Source of the DNA: Fagopyrum homotropicum
Lineage: Eukaryota; Streptophyta; Magnoliopsida; Caryophyllales; Polygonaceae
NCBI GenBank assembly: GCA_033239125.1
Contig: BSWB01000005.1
Span: 50,886,993-50,950,992 of the forward strand
Direction of reading: 5' to 3'
DNA length: 64,000 bases
Within the stretch, counting starts at the first letter, position 1; every line of letters starts with the position of its first letter. The notes below the pieces were generated by a model. That model ran no database searches. It saw only the letters and a program-made list of their open reading frames with translations, and had not been told where the DNA came from. The translations under genes and the position numbers were made by a program. This document shows, one piece after another, positions 12,722-25,526 of the stretch.

Positions 12722-12898
12722 GCAGTAGCTTGCACCGGGGGGATGGAGAGAGAAGAGAGCGTTTTTTTATTAATTATACTCTTAATGAAATTGAATTTGT
12801 GAAGAAGAAGAATATGAGATATAGGGTTTATGATTGTGAGCAAAGTTCATGAAAGTAAATAATAGAAACAAAAATAAAAGCCGGACTTACTAGGAAGC

Positions 12899-13284
12899 TT
12901 TTGGGCTAGTCCATGGGCTTCAAAGCCCAAGGCCCAATCCATCTCCTTCAGCTCCTATAAATAGAGAGTTATTCCTCTCATTTCAATCACACCATCAATC
13001 TTCTCTCTTCAAGTTCTTCAAGCTTACGAGTTTTTCTGATCCCGAGAGTGCAACGCACTACTGGTTCATAGGCTTCCGGTTCTATTACGAAAAACGGATT
13101 TGAACAACAGTTGTATCTTAGGATTCTTAAACACCGATAACTAATGTAATATGGGGTGTTTTTAGAATTAAGGAAAGAGATTCCGATCTCGACTCTGCTC
13201 AACATACGCACTACGGTGGTATGAAATTCTGAACCTTATTATTATATTGCATGTAGTTTATCTGATGTATTACACGTTCCTACA
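12899..13284 (+). repeat. Partial 5' LTR of Copia element A
   Basis: Corresponds to the right-hand third of the LTR at 17734-18842 and ends CGTTCCTACA. It contains a TATA-like box CTATAAATAGAG at about 12955-12966, the likely LTR promoter. The left two-thirds of the LTR, with the TGTTGGAACT terminus, are missing; the 5' end of the LINE lies within about 150 bp. Confidence 0.8.
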
Positions 13285-13606
13285 GTATAAATTCTAAAAA
13301 CTTGTTAAACTGTTTATGCACTAACCGTTTATTAAGTGTTTGCAGATAAGGCGCCGGAATAGTCAAACCGGGTTTTCTACCCGGAATTATTTTTTAAATT
13401 GAATTTTCAATTAAATTCAGTTTTCAAAATTAATTTTAAAGCAAAAAAAAGATTTTGTTTTTAAACTTGAATTTGAGTTAAATATTAAATCGAAACCAAA
13501 TTTGTTCTTGTACAGACTTATATCCCAAAATTATACTCGGTTTTTTAGTTTCGATTTTCGATCAAAAAATTGAAATACTGACCGTGGTTGTTTCCGTGTA
13601 ATAGAA

Positions 13607-14510
13607 ATGGTTGATAACACAAAAGAAACTACCGAGGGTCTGAACACTTCCCATGATGGAAGTATCCTCAAGATCTTGACTGATGCTGCGAATGGGGGTG
13701 AGCAAACGTCCCAAATCCAATTTGGGAGTGGTCTACCACTGGCTAACTTGCCAAACCCACCGGCCGGGACTAATCCACTTCAAAGTGGTGCATAGTCCAG
13801 TCAACAACTTGTCCCTCAAACAATACCGATGTCTGGCTCTTTGAGCGTGGGATTGCTTCCAGACAAGTTCGATGGAACTAATTTCAAGACCTGGCAACAA
13901 AAGATGTTATTCTTCTTAACCGTGCACAAACTCGACAGATATGTGACCGAGGGTAAGCCCGCCAATGCGGATGCACTCCAAGCTTATCTAAACATCGACT
14001 ACGTGTGCAAAGGGTGGATTTTGAGCCGCCTGCCAGGCCCGTTATACCAAGTGTAAATACTGGTTGAAACTTCTAGGGAACTTTTGGTTGCCCTTGAAAA
14101 GAAGTACAAATCTGAGGAGGCATGCCATTAGAAGTTCATTGTTCAAAAGTTCATGGACTTTAAAATGGCCGATCACAAACCTGTCATGGAGCTAGCTGAG
14201 AAGCTACAACTTCTAGTCCATGACATCATTGCGTAAGGCATGAAGATCTGTGATTCATTCCAGGTCGCAACATTCATCGGGAAACTACTCCCGTCTTGGA
14301 AGGACTTCAAGAGTTACCTCCTTCACAAGACAAAGGAGATGACTATGGAAGACTTCATGCTCAAACTGCGGATTGAATCAAGCAACCGCAAAAATACTGA
14401 AGGGACAAAGTCAAACCAGCTAATCTGACCGAACCAAAGGACAAGAAACGGAAGTTTTAACCCAAGGTCCCCAACAAGAAACCGGCAAAGAAGAAGTTCG
14501 CCGGCAAGTG
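13607..14510 (+). pseudogene. Copia A gag remnant
   Basis: The capsid precursor of the element, in broken frames. It starts at 13607 (MVDNTKETTEG) with a stop at 13792-13795, then resumes at 13829 with LPDKFDGTNFKTWQQKML, the usual Copia gag (DUF4219/UBN2-type) motif. Further pieces run to a basic stretch before CHAC at about 14510. The zinc knuckle is cut after its second Cys: the text jumps directly to the post-protease segment, so the rest of the knuckle and the protease are deleted here. Compare the sister copy at 46008-47219, which keeps both. Confidence 0.75.
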
Positions 14511-17152
14511 TCACGCTTGCTGAAAATGACGTATGGGAAAGAACTGAGTCTCAACAACGCCATGCACGTGCCAGATATCCGGAAGAACTTGATTTCCGGA
14601 TCTTTATTGAGCAAGCATGAATTCGACGTGAAAGTAGGATCTGATCAACTAACTCTCACTAAACGTGGGATTTATGTGGGCAAGGGTATCAAAAGGATGG
14701 ACTGTTCAAAATGTGTGTATTGACAATCATCCTAAAAATTGTAACCGATGATGTTTCAATTAATAAAACTCTCATTGCTTATCTTGTTGAGTCTTTTAAT
14801 ATTTGGCATGAACGATTAGGACATGTAAATTATAAGTCTATCGAAAGACTAATGAGTTTAAACCTAATTCCAAAATGCAAATTAAACAAAGACAAATGAA
14901 AAGTTTGCGTACATGCAAAACTCACAAAAACGTAATCTTCACATGTGGAGAGAACAAGTGAACCTCTAGGCTTAATTCACACGGATCTGTGTGATTTGAA
15001 GTTTATACAAATTAGAGGTGGTAAAAAGTACTTCGTCACATTTATTGACGATTGTACAAGATATTGTTATATCTACTTGCTAGTAATACAATCAAAGTCA
15101 TACGAAGTGATAAAGGAGGTGAATACGATGAACCTTTCAACGCGTTTTGTGGAGAACACGATATAGTTCATCAAACAACTGCTCCTTATTCACCTGAATC
15201 TAACGGAGTTGCGGAACACAAAAATCAAACTCTGAAAGAGATGATGAATGCGTTGTTGTAGGATTTTGGGTTACCCCAAAACATGTAGGGGGAAGCATTG
15301 CCTACTACCAATTATATCCTCAACAAATACCACATAAGGTAACTGAGAAAATGCCATATGAACTTTGGAAAGGTAAACTATCATCGTACAATTACCTCAA
15401 AGTGTGGGGGTGCCTAGAAAAAGTGGTTGTACCACCTCCTAAAAAGGTCACCATCGGACCTAAAACCGTTGATTGTATTTTCATAGGATATGCACAGAAC
15501 AGTAGTGCTTATTGATTTCTGGTACATAAATTAGATATACCAGATATACATGTTAATACAATAATGGAATCTAGGAATGCTTCTTTCTTTGAAAACATGT
15601 TTCCGTGTAAAGATAAAGAAAATCCTAACGAACTCGTGAACAAAGGGAAGAAGACACTTCTAGGAATGAAATAGTCGAAGAGGAATCTCAAAGAAGTAAA
15701 AGAACTCGAACGGAAAAATCGTTTGGGGATGACTTTAAAATTGGCATTTTTTAGGGAGAAAGAATTGAGAAGTTATATAGAAGTCATGTCAACACCTAGC
15801 GCACCTTCATGGAAGAAAGCGGTCAAAAGTGAGATTGACTCCATTATGCAAAACCATACATGAGAGTTAGTTAACTTACCACAAGAGTGTAAAGCACTTG
15901 GGTGCAAATGGATTTTCAAAACTAAGTTGAAAACCGATGGCTCAATAGAGAAGTACAAGGCTAGGCTTGTGGGGCAAGAATTCCGACAAAAAGAAGGGTT
16001 GAATTTCTTTGACACCTATTCTCCGGTTACGAGAATAACTTCTATAAGAATCGTGATAGTAATAACAGCATTAAGAAACCCTGAAATCTATCAAATGGAT
16101 GTGAAAACTGCCTTTCTAGAAGAGGAGATATACATAAAACTACCTGAATGGTATGTTGTGTCTGGACAAGAACACAAAGTGTGTAGACTTGTAAAGTCCC
16201 TTTACGGACTCAAACAAGCTCCTAAGAAGTGGCATGAAAAATTTGACAACGTAATAATGTCAAATGGTTTCAGCATTAATGAATGCGACAAGTGCATATA
16301 TATCAAGAATACTCCTACGGGATATGTCTTGCTATGTTTGTATGTCGATGATATGCTTATCATTGGAAGCAACCAAGACATGATCAACCGAACTAAGAAT
16401 TTACTTAGGGGTCAGTTTGACATGAAATATATGGAAGTAGCGGATGTTATTCTAGGAATTAAAATCACTAGACACTCCGAATGTATCACCTTGTCCCAAG
16501 CTCATTATGCTGAAAAGATACTTGAGAGGTTTAAGAACTACTCGAGTGGAACAGCTAAGAACCTTGTGGATCCTCAACTCCACCTGACCAAACATGTGGG
16601 GGACTCAGTGTCACAACTAGAGTATGCACGTGTAATTGGGATTCTTATGTACTTAACCAATTGTACATGCCCTGACTTGGCGCACTCGGTCAATGTACTA
16701 AGTCGCTATACAAGTAACCCAGGACATAAACATTGGAAAGGGATAACTAGAATATTGAACTATCTATGTTATACTCAAAGTTATGGGCCAGATCCACAAT
16801 GAAGTCCGATTTCATTGTGTTAGACAAAGCAGCAGAAGAAGCTGAGTGGCTTCGGAACTTCTTGGAAGATATTCCGATGTAGGAAAATCCAGTGCCGGTA
16901 TTATGTGTACACTATGATAGTCAATCGGCTATAGCTCGGGCACTGAGTGTTTTATACAATTGAAAGTCACATCATATTAGACGAAGACATAAGTCCATTA
17001 GAAAACTGATCTCAACAGGTATAGTCTCAATAGACTATATCAAATCAGCTGACAACCTAGCAGATCCATTTACTAATGGTTTGTCAAGAGATCAAGTTTT
17101 AAAATCATCAAGAGGAATATGTTTAAAGCCTATTATAAAAGAGGATGCTTGA
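14511..17152 (+). pseudogene. Copia A pol remnant: integrase, reverse transcriptase, RNase H
   Basis: Integrase pieces run 14511-15300: a HERLGH zinc-finger start near 14810, IHTDLCDL and FVTFIDDCTRY for the core, and YSPESNGVAEHKN around the catalytic Glu. The reverse transcriptase is the longest open frame (15927-16802): IYQMDVKTAFL, LYGLKQAPKKWHEKF, and YVDDM at 16341-16352 with both catalytic Asp intact. RNase H is shortened: after CYTQSYGPDP the frame breaks at 16800-16803 and resumes at KSDFIVLDKAAEEAEWL, so the segment normally carrying SDADW is gone. The tail ADNLADPFT and a stop at 17150-17152 follow. There are many stops and frameshifts; non-functional. Confidence 0.85.
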
Positions 17153-17733
17153 AGGACAACCCCACCTACGTGACTAGAGATACCATGATGTAGGTTCAAG
17201 GGGAAAACCTAATCAAGCTGGAACGAGTGGAGTACTGACTCTACCTAGTTCCTAAGGATGATAAACAGTGCAAACTGTATGAGTTAAGGTTAAGCTTGAC
17301 TTTTATGATTCCATTGCCTTGCAACAAAGGAAGAGTATGAAAGATACTCTTTATGGTCAATCACCTTGTGAGTTTGATATGTGGCCATGTCTAGGAGAAT
17401 AAGGTGAGACTGAATTTTCCAAATTTGCTCATGAATAGACCATGGATGTTCAAGGCCAAAATGAACATAACTAGAGAACTAAACATTCTACGAGAAAATA
17501 AAATTGTGTGATAGTTGTTGTCTCGGTTTACATAAAATCTTGGGTGGTTCAAGACATCATAGTCACTACCTGGTAGAGAAAATCCGATAGCTATTCACTA
17601 CGGACGGTTCAAAAATGAAACATGGCACCAGTTCAGATGTAGTTATTTTTCGATTGTACTCTTGAGAATTCTGTCTGTTTTTACAAAACATGAGAAGTAT
17701 ATGTTTAGAATAATATATATTCATGTGGGAGAT

Positions 17734-18842
17734 TGTTGGAACTAAATTAAGAAAAGTATGAATAAAACATGTTTTAACACATGTGTGCGCCGGGCACTTT
17801 TTCGGGCACATTTTCGGTGGGCTCCGGCCATCGTCAATACCGGAAAGTGGGAGTGTTGGCTTCGTCTTCACGAGCTCTTGCTCGTGGTATATTCATACGT
17901 TAAATTTGAGTTCTGTTTGAACGAGAAATTGAGGCCCGAAGTTGGTTGCATGATAGGCAATAAAATAGTCCAAAATTGGGAGCTTCCTACATAGATTCTA
18001 TGGAGGGAGAAACAATGGGATATATAGGGAAAATATGCTCTAAGGCATGTGGTCTTGGGTCACTACCCATTTTCAATGGGGAAACGACGTAGGCAAACCA
18101 CCACACGCGCGCGCCGAGCCGCGTCGCGCTCGTGCACGTGCTCATGTCCGTGTTGTGTTGCGTTGTGTTGTGATGGGACGGTGGACCTAATTATAATATG
18201 GGCTGACCATCTATATTATATTTGGGCCAACCCAACTCAAAGTCCAACAGTCCAGATGAGGAAGACCTTGGGACAGGCCCATCTGTGCAACGGATCGGAT
18301 TTGCAGGCCCATCGGATCAGTCAAACAACCCAGTCCAACAGATCCAAAAATAATCGGTTGTTGGGTTGTTTGTTGACTCCGAAATTGGGGGTGCAGTTGG
18401 GCAGCTTGTTGACACCTAAAAACGGGGCATTTTCTATGGCTCAGAATTGCCTCCGTTTTTGGGCTAGTCAATAGGCTCCAAAGCCAAAGACCCAATCCGT
18501 CTCCTTCAGCTCATATGAATAGAGAGCTCTTCCTCTCATTTCAATCACACCATCTATCTTCTCTCTTCAAACTCTTCAAGCTTACGAGCTTTTCTAATAT
18601 CGAGAGTACAACGCAATGCTGGTTCGTAGGCTTTCGGTTCTATTGCAAAGAATGGATTCGAACAACAATTGTACCTTGAGATTCTTAAACACCGGTAACC
18701 GTCGTAATATGGGGTGTTTTTAGAATTAAGGAAAGAGATTCCGATCTTGACTCTACTCAAGATACGCACTATGGTGGTATGAAATTCTGAACTTTACTAT
18801 TACATTGCATGCAATTAATTTGATGTATTACAAGTTCCTACA
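17734..18842 (+). repeat. 3' LTR of Copia element A
   Basis: An LTR of 1109 bp with termini TGTTGGAACT and AGTTCCTACA, an imperfect inverted repeat. A purine-rich primer (GTGGGAGAT) lies immediately upstream. The left part holds a GC-rich region around 18090-18180 with repeated CGCG/GTGTTG. The right third matches 12899-13284. Confidence 0.85.
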
Positions 18843-21178
18843 AGTTTGTAGTCTTCTCATCTTCTTTGCATTCGATATCTTCGATGGAGTTTTTGCTATA
18901 TCCATGGTTGAAGGCTTGAATTTGTTCCTTTATGTATGGAAGAAAGTCAGAAGGAAAATATGTATGAATCTCAAACCAAATTAGGTCAAATACGAAGAGA
19001 CATCAATTCAAGAAGAGGAACAATAAACAAAATCGAAGAGTCAAGCTGATAGGGATGTGTGGATTTGGATCTTGCGCCTCGACAACTTTGCGCGAGCTAA
19101 ATCGAATCACCTCAAAAGCCTTTGCGTTGCTTGATTTAGCTTGCCCTCGATCTTGTTTTTTGTCCCTTTTGGTGGAAATCTCCTCATGCTTTACCCGTCG
19201 TAAATTCGTTCGCTAGTGCCTAGTAAACCTTCGTCGTCTCCCCTGGTTGAAGCTTCGTGCAAGTGTGCAACTCCTTTGTAGAAGACTAGAGCAAAAAAAA
19301 ATAGAAACAGTAGAGAAAGACGAGTGAAAGTGGAAAGTAGGAGAGGAAAAGAGAGAGAGATTAAAATAAATGAAATTTATCAAAAACGGAATTATAATGA
19401 AAAAGGAAGCAATTAATTTTCCGTAACTTTTCAAATCATCTTAATATTAAATAAATAGAAAATAGAAAATATATTGGTGGTGGAGTTTTCTTTCTAAAAA
19501 AGTTACTTACGAGCCAATTTTAAAAAGAATAAATTTATATTTTTACAAAGGCCCGTATGAATAGTGATCGGTTAAAAATCTCGATCAAGTAAACTTATTG
19601 GGTCAATTTCTCATATACATTATAAGTTCGAGTTAAGAGTTACTATAGTACAGGGTTTTTAAGACTCATTGACAGCCCAATGGGCTTTGCACCTTCTTGG
19701 ATAAGGACGCCGCCGCTCATATAAGCCCAATTTTAGGCGGAGCTGTATTGGAATTTGTGTGCCGTTCTTATCTCTCTTTTTCCCTTCTCGATCACTTCTC
19801 CTTCCTAGTGTCGTCTTCTGAGGAACGCACTCTGTTGATGGCTTCTTTCACCACGTGTTGTCTACGTGTGCTGTTTTGCGGAGGCCATTGTCTGGGTAGC
19901 AATAGTGGCTCTTCTTCTCCTTTCCGATATTTGTCTTTAAATGCCTTGAGAGATCCTTTCAATTGGTTTGCAGTTTTCTGCTCGATTGTTTCAATTTTTT
20001 TATTATCTTCGCTAATTCTAACCTTGTTTTGGTTTGCAATGTCGATTAACCGATGTAGGTATCTCCTTTTCTTTTAAAGTTCCAACGTATCCCTTCTCTC
20101 TTGCTTGCACCTCTGTAGTTCACTTTTGGCGCCTCTCTTTCATGTTCCTCTTTTGTTTCTCTCTTGTTGTTTGTTTTTGAGGTTTAATCATTGTGGATAC
20201 ATCACCTTGATGAGGTAATTTGGATTTTTTTTCCAGATCTCTCACTACTCCTGTTATTTTGAAGTTGCTTTTTGAAGGTTAGGGTTATTCTTTGTTCCCC
20301 ACCATTTTATTTTCCTCCAATCCATGGAATTTGACGTGCTTTGAAAAGGGCCTATGTGATTAAACTTTATGACGATGTCCAAATAATGCATCACATGTGT
20401 TTGAGAAAATGTCATAACCATTTTAGGAAGTCTTTCTCTGAAAATCAAATGTCTGTTATCTCCTTAATGTCTGATATCTCCTTAGAAGGGTAAGATTTCA
20501 TCTTCTTCAGTTATTATTTAGCCTCATTCATCATTGTTTTCTATAAGTTGTCAATGCCTGCATATATATTTGATAGACAAAATAAAGTAAATTGTGGTTT
20601 ATAGAATGACAATTGGTACGACAACCCAATTGAGCATTTTGATGTCATGATGATGTCATGCCATTGTACTCGTACCAACTCTATTACAGGGGTTTAATAT
20701 TTCTTTCTTTTGTTTGGGGTTATGACAAAAGTTCAGCTATATAGTTGGTTTGATATTCGAATAGCAAAGGTAGTGGTCTTGTATTTAATCCACCACCCTT
20801 TTTAGTGTTTGCAAAGGGTGTTTGTGATGAGGGTGTTTTGGGATATTAAATAGGATGCTGATGTACTATATTCAAATTACATTAAACTTGATCGTAATAA
20901 CTACTAAGGTGGGATTAGTGGTCCAAGTTTGATTCTACTTGGAGTATAGAAGACAACGAAGGGACCACTTCGTCCTTTGGTGATTGGATTATGTGAACTA
21001 TTTAAAAACCGTGTAAAGTTGATGGCTATGTAATTTGCTTTCTAACTTATAAAGATACCGGATCACTACTACATTTTTGAAGTGATACTTCCTTATCAGA
21101 TCATCCTACCAGTAGTGCGTGCTAACCTATGTCTGCATTCGGCAAAAGTTACCCTTTACCGATACTTGTTTGTTATAG
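18843..21178. other. Interval without recognisable gene
   Basis: Between two Copia elements. The open frames at 19213-19434 (minus) and 19697-20077 (plus) have no recognisable domain; the second is Phe/Leu/Ser-rich and fits pyrimidine-rich DNA. Near 20455-20490 a short phrase (GTCTGTTATCTCCTTA) is repeated in tandem. I see no further structure. Confidence 0.5.
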
Positions 21179-21272
21179 TGTCATAGGATGTGTACTATAC
21201 TACCATAAGCTTTTCTCATTCACAATATCTCTCTCTCACACATTACATCACTAACAGGGTATCAGAGGTTCC
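21179..21272 (+). other. Remnant 5' LTR and primer-binding site of Copia B
   Basis: The sequence TTCTCATTCACAATATCTCT through ACATCACTAACA (to 21256) equals the end of the 3' LTR at 27229. The left half is short and probably carries a deletion. Immediately after, GGGTATCAGAGGTTCC (21257-21272) is a close variant of the TGGTATCAGAGC site that pairs with initiator tRNA-Met in plant Copia elements. Confidence 0.75.
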
Positions 21273-21285
21273 ATAATCCTCGACC

Positions 21286-22440
21286 ATGGCCATTACTCCA
21301 AAAAATCCAGAAAATGCTTCCATCGATGATGAAGCTTTTCTTCTATGGATCCAACTTCATCATTCAGATGCCCCTTCGTTAAAACTCTCTACCACACTTC
21401 TTAATATCAACAATTACTCTCGATGGAAAAGAGCAGTAGAAGTATCCCTCTCTGCTAAAAACAAATACACTCTGCTAAAAAAAACAAAGCTTCATCAATG
21501 GAGCTTGTCTCATACCTAAATCAGATCCGAAAATGGCTGCCAAGTGGGACCAGTGTAACAGCATGCTTATTTCTTGGCTTTTACATTCGATGGAGAAAGA
21601 AATCGGGGAGTCGGTGCTCTTCTACCAAACTACATCTCAGATCTGGAATGAACTCGTTGTTCAATTTGGCAAATCGAATCGAACGAACCTCTACCAAATC
21701 TAGAAAGAACTTGCTCTGATTTCATAAGGCAACCAATCCATCACCTCCTATTTCACTAGTTTACAGAAAATCTGGAACGAATATATTCTTGCTTTGACGA
21801 ATCATGTTTGTAAATGTGGATCCAATTTTGTCGCCATTGCCATGATTCACGACCAACAAATTATCCAATTTCTGGTCGGACTTAACGAGTCATTCAACCT
21901 TGCTCGTTCGCAAATCTTGATGATACAACCTAGCCCTAACCTCAATGAAGTTTATAAGATTCTCCTTCAAGAATAAAGTCATAGGAATCTATCCAATCAC
22001 TCAGCATTAGATGTTGCTGCTTCCGCACTGTATACTCATAATAAATCTAATTTTTTTAGGTCCTCAACTCAAGGACAACCTTCCAATGATGCTAGAGCTA
22101 ATTCAAGCAAAAACTCACGCTCATATTATAACCATTGCAAAGTTAAAGGTCACAATGTTGATAGATGTTGGAAGCTCATTGGCTATCCAACGTCACTAGT
22201 GCCAAGACTCGCATGGTGTGCACAATGGAAGATTGCCGGCCACGACACCAACAAATGCTGGAAGAAAATTGGTTATCCAGCAAGACATAAACTAGCTGCT
22301 ACCTCCGTCACCAACTTTTTCACTCCTGAGCAAATGACTTCTATTCTGGCATTATTGGACAAGAATCCAGCACAAGGTTTTACATCTAATCCCACTGCGT
22401 TTCTTGCTGGTAAGGCTACTTGTTTCTTATCTTTTAACCT
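21286..22440 (+). pseudogene. Copia B gag remnant with two zinc-knuckle-like segments
   Basis: Starts at ATG 21286. The N-terminal segment NINNYSRWKRAVEVSLSAKNK matches the usual Copia gag opening. A frameshift in an A-rich run (about 21479-21484) and later stops break it; the reading continues through QLISWLLHSM- and IWNEL-like gag text to about 22200. Two tandem knuckle-like segments follow, CKVKGHNVDRCWKLIGYP (about 22135-22190) and KIAGHDTNKCWKKIGYP (about 22230-22280). Each has lost its first cysteine or first cysteine pair, so neither can bind zinc normally. Confidence 0.75.
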
Positions 22441-22449
22441 AAACTCAAA

Positions 22450-25400
22450 ATGGATCTTGGATAGCGGTGCTACCGACCACATTACACCCAATCTTGATCT
22501 ATTCAACTCATATACATCTATCACCAGCCCCTCTTCCATTACCATGCCTAATGGCAAGTGTGCTTGTGTTGAATATGGCACATCGTTCATCAATAATCAA
22601 CTTACCCTATCCAATGTCCTACACGTCCTTGATTTCCAATTCAATCTTATTAACTCCTCATGCATGTATTGTCCAGGACCCTTTGACGAAGATTCAGATG
22701 GTGATTGTACGAGCATTTAGGGGGCTATACGTGGTTGATAAATCCATTGATTTTACACCTTCTTCAGTTTGTAGTAATCCTAACAATGATGTTTTTTTTA
22801 TGCATACTTCTCATAGTATACACTTTATTGAACTTTGGCATTGTCGGTTAGGCCATATGTCTTTTGATCAATTACATTTTGTTAATAACGAACTCTCTTT
22901 ACCCAAACATCACTCCAGATGTACCAGTACCATATGTCCATATGCTAGACAACATCGACATGCTTTTCCTACTTCCTCCCCTCGATCATCTCACATGTTT
23001 GACCTTATCCACATTGATGCATGGGAACCCTATAAACATCAAACACACAATGGCTTTTCATATTTCTTCACCATAGTTGATGACCAATCCCGTTGTACCT
23101 GAACCTACTTAATGGCTCACAAAAATAATGACTTATCCCTTCTCAAATCCTTTACTATAATGGTCAAGAAACATTTCAAGACTACCATCAAACACATTCG
23201 TTCGGACTATGCCTTGGAGTTTACTAGTAAAGAAGCCATTCTCTTCTGTTCTATGGAGGGTATTACCCATCAAACATCATGTGTACACACACAACAATAA
23301 AATGGTATTGTGGAACGCAAACATAGACATTTTCTTAGAGGTAGCTAGGTCTATTTTCTTTCAATCTAAGCTACCATATTCCTATTGGGGTGAGTATGTT
23401 TTGACAGCCACATCTAATCAATAGAAGACCTAATCCTCTCCTTTCTCACAAAACACCCTATGAAATCTTGTTCAACAAACAACCCTCTTATGATCATCTA
23501 CATACCTTTGGTTGCTTATGTTTTGTCCATACACCTAAGGTTCATAGAGATAAGTTTGAACCTTGTACCCAACCTTGTGTCTTCACAGGTTACCCTTTTG
23601 GCCAAGAAGGCTACAAAGTCCTTACCATTGATACTAGAAAAATCATCATATCACGAGATGTGATATTCCATGAACACCATCTACCCTTTCACCACATATC
23701 ATTAACTTTACCTTCTACTCTACCTATAACACCAGACATCTCTACCCTTGATTCCCTTGTTTTCATACCATCACAATCTCGTTCTACCCAGTCACCAAGT
23801 CCAAATAATTATAAGCCTCCTTATACTCCCAATAGTCCACCACCTACTCTTCTAAATCAACCCATGCAATCTTCCCTAAACCCCACATATACCAGCGACA
23901 CTCCTCCATCAGATCCTACCATTACTTCCATCTTCCCAAGCTCTCCCTTACCCATCATCAGACGCTTTAATTGTATATCCAAACACCCATCATACCTAGA
24001 TGACTTTGTATGCACGTATAGCTCATGCTCTCCATCACCAGATAATTCTACTCTTCTCCCTTTATCTTCTTCCCATATTGTCTTACTTTCTGCCCTTACT
24101 TCCTTTGTTGAACCCACAACATATACCGAAGCATCCAATGATCCAAATTGGGTGAAGGCTATGGACATTGGGTACCATGCTTTACAAAGCAACCACACAT
24201 GGGATCTCATTCCTCTCCCACCTAATAAGAAGGCAATCAGGGGCAAGTGGGTCTTCAAAGTTAAGCTCAAAGCCGATGGAAGTTTAGAGAGGTATAAGGC
24301 CAGGCTAGTTGCAAAAGGGTTCAATAAAAAACAAGGTATCGATTATCAAGAGACGTTCTCCCCTGTTGTCAAGATGACAACCATACGGACCATTATAGCC
24401 AGTGCAGCCTCCAAAGGATGGATCCTTCATCAAATGGACGTGAACAACGCTTTTTTGCATGGTAACTTATTTGAAGACGTCTACATGAAAGTTCCACCAG
24501 GTATACCCAATCCCTATCTCTTGTATTCAAGATCCGGAAGTCCTTATATGGCTTGAAGCAAGACTCTCGCCAGTGGTTCCATCGTCTAACCAATGCCCTA
24601 ATTGAACAAGGTTTCCAACAGTCCAAAAACGATTACTCGTTATTTCTCAAGAAAATGGATGTCCACATCATTATTTTTGCCATATATGTAGACGGTCTCC
24701 TCGTTACTGGATCATGTGAAGCTACCATTACATCTCTCAACAATTATCTGGATCGGACGTTTAGCATAAAAGACCAAGGTCTCCTTCATTTCTTTCTAGG
24801 TCTAGAGGTTGCTCATACACCATCAAGTGTCGTTTCGGCTCAAAGAAAATTTGTCCTCGAGCTTCTTAGTGAAGCCAATATAACCCAAGGTAAGCCCACA
24901 TTAACCCCATTACCCCTTCACATGAAGCTACTGCCTAACGAAGGACCTTTGCTTTGTAGTTGAAAGTCTAAGTCAATTCATGCAGAATCCACATACCACA
25001 CATCTGGAAGCTCTTCATCACACCATGAGCTATATCCAAGGTACCATTGGCCATGGCATCCTCCTAAACAGTTGTGACAAACCTAATTTATTAGCATATG
25101 CGGATTCAGACTGGGCCTCTTGCCCTTATACCCGGCGTAGTGTGAGTGGTTTGGTCGTGTTGCTTGGAACATCACCCATAAGTTGGAAATCAAAGAAGCA
25201 GACAACGGTTTCCAAGAGCTCAGCAGAACTTGAATACCATGCTATAGCACAGGCTATTGTAGAGGTGACTTGGCTCGTCCGTTTGGTTCAAGAGTTGGGC
25301 TTCTCACTACCACAACCAATCCATCTTCATTGTGATAATAATTCTGCCATTTAAATAAGTAAGAACCCGGTGTTTCATGAACGCACAAAGCACATCGAGA

Positions 25401-25520
25401 TCGATTGTCATTTTACGAGAAACAAAGTAATGGAGGGTCTTCTTTAACTAAATCATGTATCTACTCATGACCAAGTAGCCGATGTTCTCACCAAAATTGT
25501 ACCTTCTCTCAACAAGCATA
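22450..25520 (+). pseudogene. Copia B pol: protease, integrase, reverse transcriptase, RNase H
   Basis: The protease is seen as KWILDSGATDHIT with the DSGA active site at 22460-22471. Integrase occupies 22820-23420: LWHCRLGHMSF zinc segment, IHIDAWEPYK and FFTIVDDQSR for the core, GIVERKHRHF after the catalytic Glu. The linker is a long Pro/Ser/Thr-rich stretch (23700-24120). The reverse transcriptase (24150-24960) has LHQMDVNNAFLHGNL and, across a frameshift near 24545, a box reading YVDG at 24685-24696 instead of YVDD. RNase H runs 24980-25500 (YADSDWASC, SAELEYHAIA, HCDNNSAI). In-frame stops include 23101-23103, 23298-23300 and 25352-25354. Non-functional. Confidence 0.88.
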
Positions 25521-25526
25521 TTTACT

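Larger units (their letters stand above)
7331..12757 (-). mobile_element. Nearly full-length LINE (L1-type, plant) in minus orientation
   Basis: About 5.4 kb running from a 5' leader near 12757 through ORF1 and ORF2 to a 3' UTR (7345-7519) and an oligo(A) tail, seen as the T run at 7331-7340. The 3' UTR holds a short direct repeat (AGCAAGCAAGTCAAGGAG at 7453-7470 and 7502-7519). I could not find a convincing target-site duplication; the 5' border is approximate. The coding part carries only a handful of disabling changes, so it is much younger than the LINE at 0.6-3.4 kb. It abuts, and probably replaced, the left part of the 5' LTR of the following Copia element. Confidence 0.85.
12899..18842 (+). 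mobile_element. Ty1/Copia element A (5' LTR truncated, 3' LTR complete)
   Basis: Order: partial 5' LTR (12899-13284), leader with poorly resolved primer site (13285-13606), gag (13607-14510), pol (14511-17152), non-coding tail (17153-17733), 3' LTR (17734-18842). The two LTR copies match over their right-hand 380 bp with roughly one mismatch per ten bases by eye, so the insertion is old. The 5 bases after the 3' LTR are AGTTT; the matching upstream copy is lost with the 5' LTR end. Coding regions are riddled with stops. It is the same family as the element starting at 44797. Confidence 0.85.

Noticed and set aside
7300..12860. Target-site duplication for the LINE (ATGAGAT near 7315 and 12815)
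   Set aside because: The match is only 7 bases, and neither copy directly abuts the oligo(A) end or a defined 5' end.
19697..20077. 126-codon ORF with hydrophobic segments, possible membrane protein
   Set aside because: Composition follows the T-rich DNA; no start context, domain or splice pattern supports it.
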